Below are positions 12,501 through 24,242 of a stretch of DNA of 64,000 nt, piece after piece. Made by a program: the position numbers and the translations under genes. The DNA lies in assembly GCA_001643675.2 (NCBI GenBank), contig LSRY02000059.1, positions 377,001-441,000 on the forward strand, in the 5' to 3' direction. The notes below the pieces were generated by a model that searched no databases, had not been told where the DNA came from, and worked only from the letters and a program-made list of their open reading frames with translations. This stretch comes from Monocercomonoides exilis (lineage: Eukaryota; Preaxostyla; Oxymonadida; Polymastigidae). How positions within the stretch are numbered: position 1 is the first letter of the stretch; each line of letters begins with the position of its first letter.

Positions 12501-15500
12501 TTTGATTTCTGGATAATGAGCGAGGAATTGGAGGTGGAAAGATACTGTCTTCATCAAATAATGGAACCAAACGAGCAGGTGTTGCTGGAACATTTGCTGT
12601 GCCTCCGAATGTTGCTCTTCGAGTTCCAGAGCATTTTTGAGAAGATGCATCGGCTTCAAGATAAGGAAGAGTGAGCGATCTGTTTTCACTCCCTGATTTC
12701 CTTGACCGTCCATCGCTCTGATAGCTCAGCTGATCTGAGGCTGTGTGCGGTGTCTCGTGTGACTGGAAGAGCAAAGATGTTGAAGAAGTACTGCGCTTCT
12801 GCCTGTTGTCTATCACAAGAGGAGCTGGATTGCCTGCTACTTTGCTGCTTTTGCTCTGCGGAAAGACGGCAACATCAGCATTGTTCCAACTTGTTCGTAT
12901 TTGTCCGAAAGAAGTGTCCGTTAACCTCCTTTTCTCGTTCTGCCATTGAGACGGTCTCCTCATAGAAGGGTTCATTGGAGGCGACGCAGCCACAGAAAAC
13001 GGATCAAAGTCAGCTGCATTCTGCCCATCACTGTATGTTTCTGTATGAATGTCTGAAAAGGAAGGCTCGCGATGCCTCCACCTCCGAAAATCGCTTGGCG
13101 TTTCACATGCGATGCCAAGAAATGGAGTTGGAGGATTCAGCGAAGAGGGAGCCAAATTGCCAGATGAGCCACGATGAGGCGAAAGAGCGCTAATGGAAGT
13201 GACAGAGGAAGGAGACTGCTGAAGTGCAGGAGAAAGAGTGAGTTGACCAGTGGAAGATGAAGAGGAGGAAGAGGAAGGAGAAGAGGGAAGCATCAAAAAG
13301 GAAGCGGAAGGCCGTTCCCTGACTGCAAGCACAGGTGTTCTGGACTGATTGGACAAAGAAAGAAGATCTGTTGATGGATCTGTTGGCGTTGCCGGCAGTG
13401 AGTGTATCTGGCGCCTGAGAGCGTCTGAAGACTCGAAATTACCTTTTCCCTGTGCATATTCCGCATTGATATCACTGAAACTGCGTGGCTTTCCACTCCT
13501 TCGCATTCGCCTCTGGTGGAGCTGACTTCGTTTGAATCGCCTGGCTTCTTTCTTTGCTTCAATAAGCATTTGCTGTTGCGGCAACAGGTCACGAGATGGA
13601 AGTTGTTCAGAAGAGACAGGGTATAAAGAAGAGTGAATGGAATTCCAGTCAAAAGGCAATGCTGATGACTGATGTGAGCGTGATGGAATGGACGATTGAA
13701 GTTCGAGTGATGTTAGCGGTGTCACGTAAGATGGCTTGTATGGAAACAGCAGAATTGCTTCCTCCGCTTCATTCTTCGTCATCTTTGCCTCAGAAGCAGT
13801 GTCAATAGGTTCAACTGCTAATTTTGTTTTCTCTTCCTTTGGCATCTTCCATGTTGGCACCAGTCTGACAGCCTTCGACAGCTTCATTACCGCAAACCAT
13901 GGTGAAGATGTCGGAGCCTTTGTGTCTGTGCCGAGTGTCCTCAGTCTGTACTCTCTCTGCCTGTGGATGAGAAGGCGACGTCTGGCATAGCATCCCCAGT
14001 CAGCAGTGTCTGGGTATCCGCTTGCCACCATCAGCACCCTCTGAAGAGACTGGAGAAGCACAGGGATGCGGAGAGAGCGTGATGAGTTGAGAAGAGCGCG
14101 CACTTGCACATTGCAGATACGTGTGCACAGCAGAAGAAAATACCTTATGTCCAGTGCAATTTGCACGGCTCCAAAGAAGTTCACAGAAGTAAATTGAGGA
14201 AAAGATGTTGAAGAGGAAGAGGAAGAGGAAGATGATGAAGATGATTTTGTTGCTGAAGTTGAAGTTTGCTTTGAGAATTTTGCTTTTGCATCCTTTGAAA
14301 ATGGATGGGGAGACACAGAAACAAGATAGGAAATAGCTGAGTTCCATTTGTTAAGAGCAACTGCAGAAGACAAAACAGAATTTGCTTCTTTCTGTTCAGT
14401 GAGAGGAGTCATCATTGTGACAAAGTGAGATTCATGAAGCTCATCTTCACAAAATGATGACTCGCAACCAGAGCTGCCTTCATCTGAATTGGAATTTTTT
14501 CCCTTTTCATCTAAATTTGTACATGAAGAAAGTGGTGATTTGCAATACTCAATTTTGTTGTGCTGAACACAAGGCAAGTTGGGTGGCTGTTCGCATAGCC
14601 AGGGGCCATATGGAGTGAAACGAAAAGACAACAAATGGTGGGGAACAACTTTTTCTCGGCTTTTGCATCCTGAACTGTTGTTGCAAGTTCCATTCTTTGA
14701 TTTATTGCCTTTGTCTTTATTTCGTTTCTCTTTTTGACTTCTATTTTTCTTTGATGTTTGAGTTGTCAAAGCACCAATTTCTTGTTCTGCATTGTCTTCT
14801 TCATAATCTTCATCACCGCTGCCTCTCCATTCATTTTCCTGAAGTGATCCCCATCCAGCTAAAATGCGGAGGTATGTAGTGATAATCATTCCAATTACGC
14901 TTTCACACAAAAACAGTGACCAAAACGGTGGAGACGACACAGAAACAGCAGTAGCAGCTGTGGTGAGGAGGTCAGGTTGGGCTGTAGCGGATGGCGAGGC
15001 TGTAGGAGATTGCTGGCTGAGCTGAGAAATGGATGTGGAAGGTGCAGCATTGCTGGCAGAAGAGGCAGAAACAGCGTTGAACACAGAAAGAGAGGAAAAT
15101 GGAGGTGCTTTTGGAGTGAGTAGAGGAATGATAAGAGAGTTGCCCAATTCAAATGCAGCAGCAGACGGACGAAATGGCATCGAAGTCAGAACGAAAGGCG
15201 AAGGTGGCAGAGAGTCAGCAGCAAGGTTTGACGACTGTTGATTCTGTGACAAGTTTGATTTGGCAGAGTCAACCGGCTTGGAAGGTGTAGCAACAGAACT
15301 TGGAGATAGTTTTGAATGTTGTTGCTGTTGTTGCTGCTGAAGTTGAGGTCTATTCGGAGTGTTGAGAGGAGAAGCAGAAACAGAAGCAGACAAGGAAGAA
15401 TGATTGGAAGACAAAGGCGACTGTTTCTGGTGTTGCTGCTGATATGACATCAGATGATGCGAGTGTGATTGTGACTGAGTCTGTGATTGTGGCTGAAGGG

Positions 15501-18500
15501 TGGATGGATGTGGTGACTGTTGAGAAGAGACGAATTGGCGAGGAGAAAGAACAGAAGATGCATACGATGTGTCAGAACGAGTGGAAAGCGGTGTAGATGT
15601 TGATGAAGAGGAAGAGGAGGAAGAGGAAGAAGAAGAAGGAGAGGCTGAAATAGAGTTGTGTCTTGGATGAGAAGCCGTTCGTTGAGCAGAGGAAGAAGAA
15701 GTTGGAGTATTCTGCTGAGAAGCTATTCCATTTTTCATTTGAAGCAAAGCAGAAGCAGAAGAAGAAGAAGAAGCGTTCTTCTCATTCTTTTTTGAAATTG
15801 CTTTTTGTTCACCTTCGACTTTCATTTTTGCATAGCAAGTGGAATATGCCTGGAGCGTGTCCCAGAAAAAGTGTTCGGTGTTGAAGAGATGTGCAACAAG
15901 TGCCACATGAAGAATGATCTTTTCTATTTCCTTTATTTGCTGCTGGAGCATCGGCGCCTGTGTGATGGCAGGTGTTGCAGAAAGAGATCCCAGCGAGTCA
16001 CACACCCACATCGCATCACGCAGAAACGAGAAGAGATAGAAAAGAGAAGAGGCAGAGGAAGAAGGAGAGGGAGATGGGGAGAGAGCGGAGGAGGGATTTC
16101 CAGTCTTTTTGGCAGGAACTGGAGGGAAAAGCCAGGATTTGATGGTTGTTGGGACGATAGTTGAAAGAGTCTGCTTCATCAGAGTTAAGAATGGATGAAG
16201 TATTTGAATGGCCGACGGAGAAATAGACAGCGGAGAAGCGAGTGGAATGGAGTGCAAAGGAGAAGAAGCAACATGAACAGGAAGGTTTGGCAGAAGAGTC
16301 GGAAACACCTCGCAAAGAAAGCTCAGTGGAAGATGACTGATAAACTCATCGAATGCATGAACATGTTTTTTGTAGCGTTTTATTGACTGTTTGACGTGAC
16401 GTATTGCCTCATCCTTGTTATTTCCTTCGTTTTGCTTGCTTTTCTGTTCATTTCCCTGTTGATTAGCAGACGAAGCATCGCTTCCTTCTCCTTTGAGCAT
16501 CTTTCTGATCCATTCAACATGGCTCTTCCCATATGCCAAAATAGACAGCATATCCTTCATTGTCTGATGATGCCCCTTCGACTTCTCAATAATGTCACAT
16601 GCTCTTCCCCACTCTTCCTCGTCTGTGAAAAGATAGTCTGCCGGTTTCAGTTCCATCAAAATATCAGCTTTTTCAGGGACAACAAACGAGAGCAGCACAG
16701 CAGCCAAGCCTGAGCCATAAGAAGCATTCGACAAAGGAAAGGGATGAGTGAGGATGTCACGCTCAGAGCGAGTCAAATGGCGGCGAGGAGAAAACTGCAC
16801 GTCTGTTTTGGATGAACCGGATGCTCGCAGCTCTGCTCGAGAAGAGGCAGCAGAAGCAGAAACAGCTGAGTTGAGAGAAGGTGACCGGGTTGATGCGCAT
16901 TGTGTTTCCTTCGTGTTGATCTGCTTGTCTTCTGAAGGAGATAAGATTGGATGTGCTGACACTTTGGATTTGTTGTTATTTTCAAATTGTGGCTGTGACT
17001 GTTTAGATGCTAGGGATGTGTACTTGATGATATCTTCTTCTGCATCCTCAGTCAATTCATCTGAAGAAGAAGAAGAAGAAACAAGAAACGAAAAAGAAGA
17101 CGACGAAGAGTGACAAGATGAGTCAGAAGAGAAATCATCTTCCTTAAACAACTCTTTCATAGCTCTTCTTCTCTTCCTCCTTCTCTGCTCCCTCTTCTCC
17201 CTTTTCTCCTGTCTGATGTGCTCCATTTCTTTGTTCTGCTGCTTTTTCAGTGTCATCCACTGCTTCATTCCTCTCATAAGCGGCGGGTGGATCATCGAGT
17301 GCGGTGGGTCAATGCAGAGCAATCCATCGCAGAACGAGAGAAAAAGGCGATATGACTCCAAACTTCCATTCAAGCACAAAGGGCGCAGCACACGCAGAAG
17401 GAAAAAGCGACTGATGACTGAAAAGAAGAAGGAAGGCAAGGCTTGTAAAGAAGAGCGAATGTCATTTGACATCTTCTTTGCTGAATTGTCTGTCATTTCC
17501 GAGTGCTCACCTGAGACACGAGGACTGTTGGCAGCCTCAAATCTTGGCGTGGATGGTGCAGATGTGAGTGTTTTGTCTGTCTTTGATGCGAAATGGGATG
17601 AGCGTGGCTGATCAGGTGTGACAGAGCGGAGGTGCTTGGATGGCAGAAGCTTTGGAGAGAAGTGAAGAGGTCCGTCCAACCTCTTTTTCAGAAGTGGCGA
17701 TGGCTGCTCGCTCAAAGAAGTGATTCTTGGAGAATTTGAGCCGATAGCAAAGGAATTGTTCAAAGCAGGATGTGACTGCATTGCATTATATGGCTGTTTA
17801 GTGAGTGTTGGTGTTGAGCCACCCGGTTTTAGTGTATTTCGTGCTGAGATTATCGTTGACTGTGCCTGCAGGTGGACTTGCTGAAGAGACGAAAAGAACT
17901 TCTTCTCGAATCGAATTCCGTTGATGAAAGGAAAGCAGAATGCAGTTTGCTTCAGCGAGGCACGACGCGCTTTTCTCTGGTTCAATTTAGCCTTTGCAAG
18001 AGACATGGAAGATGAAGAAGAAGATGATGATGCGCCTTCAGTTGCTTTGCTTGCTGCAAACAAATTAGTTGCAGACGAGGCAGACAAATGAGAAGGTGAG
18101 GAAGCGTTGTGTGCAAGTGGCACAAGAGCCGTCATGAACGATGCAGACGACTGCCGCTGCTGCGCCATCTGAATCATCGACGGGGTGAGAGGAAGCAAAC
18201 GCTGAGCAGACTTCACAGAAGCACGCGGATAGATGTTGATAGACAGAGCAGAAGGGTGGCGATCTGCTTTATCGCTGGCCTTTGGAGTGCTTTTGATGTC
18301 TTTTGTTGTCTGATTGGCTGAACTGTTGGCAGTCTCAGAGTTGGTTTCGTTTGATTTTTCATTCAATTTACTGGAAATGGTGAGATTTGCAGATGAGTGT
18401 GTTCCTTTGTTCTCTTTATCATTCTCCTTGGCATTTGCAGATTGAGCTGAATCTTCTTCTTTGAAGATTTTGAGTTTTGGAATATTCACTTTTGGCTTTT

Positions 18501-21500
18501 TGATTTGAGTTTTCGATTTTGGTTCTGCAAAATCTTCGATTTTCTCCTCTTTTGACACTCTTATTTTTTGTGAATTCTGTTCTTCAGAATTCGATTTTTC
18601 CTCCTTTTCGCATCCATTTTCATGTTCTCCATCATCAAATGATTCTGCTTCATCTTTCCTTGTTTCTTTAATTTGTTCATTCTCTGTCTTTTGCTCTTCA
18701 TCCTTTGCTTTCTTTATTTCACCCTTCCCATTTAGCTCTCCCTGTTCTTTGCTACTCTCATCTCCATCATTCTGTTCTTTTGCCTTTTCAATCGTCTCTC
18801 TCGAAGTCTTACCAGCTTTCAATCGCTCAGTCATCGTCATCTCGTCCTTCTCATCCACTTCAGTCAGAATCATCTCCTCCTCTTTACCGCTTTCTCCTCC
18901 ATCTGCTGCAGCAAACCCCTTTGGCAGTCGTACACTCAGAGGCGATCGTCGCCCTAATCTGGGTGACACTGACTGCGACACAGCTGCTACAAACAGCTCA
19001 GTTGACGAGGAAGGACTCAGTTTAGACTCACAAAATAAATTGTGTGTCTCAAGCAGATTGGGATTGTTGGTGCTGTTGTCACACGACTGAGGTGGCGGAG
19101 AATGATCGAGAAGAGAAGGAGAATCCGTTGGAAACTTCTCAGAATTTGCATTTGACTTGCCCTTAGGCGATGCTGACTGAGTTGGCGATGATGCATTTTG
19201 TTGCTGTTCCTCTTTCAATGGAGGTGGTAATAAAGCATTTCCAGATACCTGTGAATTCTGAGAGGCAATAAACATCATCGCCTCCTGAGATAGCGGCGGT
19301 ATTTCTGAGAAGGGCACCTGGCTGAACATCTTGTTGCTGGCAGGAGATGGGGGCATCTGTTGTGGTGAGTGCGATGAAAAGCCGTCTCCTTTGACTTCTG
19401 CAAAGAGAGGGGAGTCAGTGTGGTCAATGACACATGTGTCTGTGGATGAGAAGGAGCTGGCTTCTGAGCTTTCGTCGCTGGAGTGGACAGACGCGCCAGA
19501 CACAGAAGACGAGGTAAGGTTGTGCGGATGAAGTGTTGGCAGCTGTCTGTATCCAACGTTTGGGCGAGAATTGGACTGAGAAAGTTGCGAACTTTGGTAC
19601 GGCGATTGCTGTGCTGTGTGCATAGGAAGTGGAATAAACTGGAATTTTGGTGAGTTTTGAGAGGAAGATTGCTGAGGAGTTGGGGCAAAGCGGACGTGGT
19701 GTTGTGCTGACTGCTGTCCAGCTGCTGCAACAGCAGAGCCATTCGACTGTTGAGAGGCTGTGTCTGCATTCTGGTTGTTCATCACAAACAGCGACTGATC
19801 AGATGCCTGCGAGTGTTGCTGTGGAATTGACTGTTGTGACTGAGGAGGTGGTGGTGGCAGTTGCGGTGACAGATTTTGCGAGGCGAAAGAAGGGAAAAAT
19901 GACAGACGGGGCTGTTGTGGAGTGGAAGGCGGGATCAGATGAAGCGATGCATTCAGAAATGAAGAGCCGATCATCGCATTCCTGTTGCCGAAGAAGTTGC
20001 GAGGTGATGACAAAGCAGCAGAATTTGGAGGCTGATGAGAAGAAGAAGGTGAAGTGGAGGCAGCGAAAAAGAGACGAGAAGGAGAAGCAAGCTGCTGTGG
20101 AGATGAATATGATGGTGTGGTTGGTGCAGATGGTGGAGATGACTGCCAAGCATTGAAAAGTTGATTGTTTATGTTTTGATTGTGTGATAGCATTGCCTGT
20201 GAAGGTGTTTGGGGCTGCTGCATGAGCTGTGTCTGAGAGATATTCTGTGGCTGCAGAGTGATTTGAGATGAGTGTCGTGTCTCATCAGTCAGAACACGCT
20301 GCCAATCTGTGTGTGTCAGCATGGCATTGTGCACAGCAGAAGACACGTTGAATGCAGACGGTGTTATCACATACATCAGCCGGAATCTGGGTGTTTCTCG
20401 AATGCTGTGGAATGAATGGGTCTGTGGTTTTTGATTGCTTGCAGTGTTTGATGTTTGTTGAGTAGATTTTTGTTCTTTTCTCTCATTGTGAATGTGCGAG
20501 GAAGAAGAAGGAGATGGCCGATCAGAATCCGCAATGTGTGACTCATCTTTAGTTTTGTTGCTGTTGTTGAATGGATTCTTCATTGACTGGGGAATCGGAG
20601 GGGCAAGAGACAAGTCTATTTCCCTCTCTCCGTTGTCATTCAAATGAATGATAGATTCTGTTTCTTCTTCTGAAGCAGTTTTGTTGGAATCGTCATTTCC
20701 TGCTGTGATTGCGTTTGCATGTGCAATGCTGTCAACGATGTGATCTTTGTTCTTATCCGTTTTTGTTCCAATTGTTTTACTGTTTTCTTCTTCATCGTCT
20801 TCTTTTGGATGGATTTGAGGAGTGGAAAACGATATCGTCTTTTCTTTTTTGCGTGGTAGAAGAGAAGCAGAACTTAAATCTTCAGTAGCATTTTCATTGC
20901 GTTTCTGTTGCTGAGGAGTTGCTGATACATCCAACGGAACAGGTAGTTGTATTGATGATGATTCTGATGACTGATTTTGTTGTGTCTTCAGTGCTTGCTT
21001 TTCGCTGGAGCATTCTCCAACTTTTGAATCACTCATTGTTAATGAATTACGAAGGTTAGCAGCATTTTCATTCTCTTGCTCGCTATAATCACTGCACAGT
21101 TCAAACTTTGCATGCATTTTCAGATTTCTATTTGATTCGTTTCTCAGTCTCTTTTTTGCATTCTTCATCTCTTTTGCGTCCAGCCGATCTGCTTTCTTTT
21201 CTGCCAGCAGTGCAAAAAAAGGCTCCCAACCTTCGACATCGCAATAAGTTGCGTGCTGTGCGGTTGCAGTCACCGCAGCATCGACAAACATCTGCAGCCA
21301 GTCTGAGAGCATCGGAGCTTGTTTCTCGAATGCTTCTTCTTGTTTGTGTGTGGCAGAAGAATGGTTAGTTTTGGGCTTTCTTGGGAATGCTCCTTCTTGG
21401 TGCAACGAAAGTGGCTGAAGTGAAAATCGATTTGGAAGCAGCAAAGAAGGAGCATCGCTGTTTAGGCGAAGATGAAGTGGAGGCGTCTGAAATGACAGAA

Positions 21501-23231
21501 AATGAGACATGAGGGTATTTGGCAAAGAAGAGGATGAACTGCTCGATGAAGTGGAAAATGAAGATGATCTGTGTTTCTGAGAAGCTTGAATGGAAGAATA
21601 AAACCTCCGCACAGAGAGAAGAGGGGAAGGAGGAGCCGATCCAAGTTTATTACCAGGGCGAGGTGTGGCTGCAGGAGAGGCAGTGGGTGTGGTGTGGCGG
21701 GAGTTTGGCGGAGAGAGAAGACGCGGAGAGTGTGAGATGGATGTGTGGGGTGAGTGTGAAGTGGAAGTGGAAGAGGAAGAGGAAGAGGAAGAGGAAGAGG
21801 AAGAGGAAGAAGAGAATGAAACAGAACGGGAATGAAATGATGTGGAAGATGAATGAGTCTGCTGCTTGGATAGGTTCTTGAAGAGCGGAGAAGCATGTGA
21901 CTGAGTGAATGGAACAGGCCCAGCTGAAGAAGAAGAAGAATTTGATGTTTGTTGCTGTTGGAATGAAACAGAGAAATTTGAGAGATATTCTGTTGAGGAA
22001 CTTGAATCGAGCATAGGGCACAATGTTTTGATGGATGAAGGGAACCGATGATCTGAACTTGATGAAGCAGATGAAGATGCAGCAGGCAAACAGGATGGTG
22101 GGTTCACCTGAGAATCAAGATACTTTGAAAAATCAGATGTGGCAATCAAAGATTTTCCACAAAGACATTCCAATGCTCGTTTTGAGAGATGAGAAAGATT
22201 TACTGGAAGAGACTGTGCAGTTGAAAAGTCGGAAGAATTGGTAGGTTCATTTTTAATATTCACAGATGTTGATTTATCATAAACAGAAGAATATAGACTT
22301 TCTGGTAAATTTTGTCTTTCTTCATAAGACATCATTGGCTTATCATTGAGCAACAGTGAAACAAGAGAATCACTTCCGTCCAATGCAAGAATCATTCGAC
22401 TTCTTTTTTGAATCGCACCCTCGTCTTCATCAGCATCCAATGTGTTCGTTTGAATCTTGACAGATTTTTTGCAATAACTTTTCTTTGAAGTAATTTTGGT
22501 CCTTGTATTGTTGACTGCCATTTGGCATCCATGCATTAAAAGGCAAACACTATTGACAATGTTTTGTCTGCAATCCGCAAGTAGACCAATCCCATATTCA
22601 TCTTCTCCATTTACAATTGGATGGTGCAAAATATTGCCCGTCTCCTGGCAGATAATGGCCGTTTGAAAGATTTTGTCGCCTCTTCCGCTAAATGGAAATC
22701 TATGAGATAAAAGGAAAGGGCGACCAATTTGGGGATTAAATTGTTCGATTGAAACAAGAAATCCTTCAAATTTCGCAAAATTCAAATTTTATTATTAACA
22801 TTCTTATAAAATATAAAAATTCAAACTTTCAGAAAAAATAATGTCATTTGGATAGCGTCTTAATTGAGGTAAATCAAAAATTGCCTCTCCAATTCTGATT
22901 GTTTGAAGTCATTTCATAATTAAATGAAAAACTAATTTTTTTAACAGCAAACGTTTGAAATAATTCCCATATTGTTTCCTGCTCTGTAAAAGGAACACCA
23001 TGTAGCTTTCTGAAAAATGCTGATGTAAAAATTATATGTAAGTTTAAATATTTCATTTAAAAGGAAAGACCTTGAAAACTTTCGAGCTTAGCCGGATCTC
23101 TTATAATTTTCTGTATCCTTAATAAATATGAGATTGTCACTTTAATAATATTAGTCAAAAAAAATTAAAAATTTAAATAAATTCAAATTCAAAAAAAATA
23201 AACCATTTATAAGTCGTGAATTTGTTATCAT
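9580..23231 (-). CDS. Giant serine-rich protein of unknown function (4,471 residues)
   Basis: Five exons on the minus strand: 23204..23231, 23071..23139, 22953..23019, 22827..22894 and 9580..22763. The first four introns are about 50-65 bases and fall within the first 235 coding bases; the rest is one 13.2-kb exon. All junctions keep frame and give a smooth N-terminus containing DPAKLESFQAFFRKLHGV and QLRRYPNDIIFSERFL. The N-terminal 200 residues look globular. After that, globular islands (such as DEEEWGRACDIIEKSKGHHQ and RYFLLLCTRICNVQVRALL) are separated by long Ser, Gln, Pro, Asn and acidic stretches. There is a His-rich patch (HRHHHPHRIHHKHHHNHHRR). I see no transmembrane or catalytic signature and do not recognise the family. 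The uninterrupted frame over 13 kb despite low complexity argues that it is translated. A very large scaffold or trafficking regulator is possible but unproven. Confidence 0.85.
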
Positions 23232-24242
23232 TGAAATATTAATATTTATTTTGTGCCGATTTTTCGGCTTTATTTCTGCGTTAACCAGTATGTGACGCAG
23301 AAAACAGTTTTTTATGTCAAATAATATAAATTAGGGACAAAGTTTGATCAGATTTCAAATATTGGATGTAATTTTTAGCTTTCTGAATTTTGTTCCACGC
23401 AACATTTTCTTGAATATATTTCAATTTTGAAAATATTCTATGTTTTTTGAATGATGATGAAAGATTGATTTTTATTGGATAGCAGAGAATGCAAAAAATA
23501 AACCGTATTTTTTTTCATTAATTCAAGAATTTTGATACAAATATATATATATATATATATATTATTTTCTTGAGAAAAGTAAATCAAATGCTTCCACGAA
23601 AGAAGAACCCAGGATTACATGAAAAAAGGTGTTTGTCTCTTATGTAATCTGTTTTTTGAAATAGAAAAAAAACAAAATAATTACCAGACAATTCTTTTCA
23701 AAAAATAAATTTTAAATCGATATCACTTTGTTATATTTTAATTATTTTCATTCAATCACCTTGTTTTGATGTAAATTGGTTAAATGCTTTGAAAAGAAAT
23801 TCTTGTTTTATTTTGTTTAAAGACATGCAAGATAAAAATTGAGTTTAAATATGTTTTCAAAGAAAAAGAAGAAACTGCAACATTTTCGCAAGCAAAAAAA
23901 ATTGATATAAAAACTCATTCGAGATTCCTGCATGCTTTTGTTTTATGTTTACTATTTTTCATATTCTTTAACTCTGAAGTTTTTAGAAATACAAGAAAGT
24001 TGATGTTATTTGAACAGTTGCAGATTTGGAATCAGGGTGTTGGTTATGCACTGATGGTAATTACCTGTTCGTCCAAGCAACCAACTTTTGCATATTGTCG
24101 GAAATGAATGTTCGCTGTTCTTCTATTCTTGTCAGAAAGTTTATCATAATGTATCAATATTGTAGTTCTAATGACATTACACACATTATCTATTCCATTG
24201 TTATAGTTCATCCGTCCCTATTCATGAGAGTATTTCCAGAAT
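23232..24242. other. AT-rich intergenic region with an (AT)n tract
   Basis: Upstream of the giant gene and downstream of the repeat-protein gene. Contains an (AT)n microsatellite near 23,541-23,562 and A/T runs. No coding signal seen. Confidence 0.5.

Noticed and set aside
19647-20156. Long antisense frames opposite the giant gene, the kinase and the zinc-knuckle gene
   Set aside because: They are shadows of low-complexity serine and glutamine codons, with no splice logic, conserved motif or independent support.
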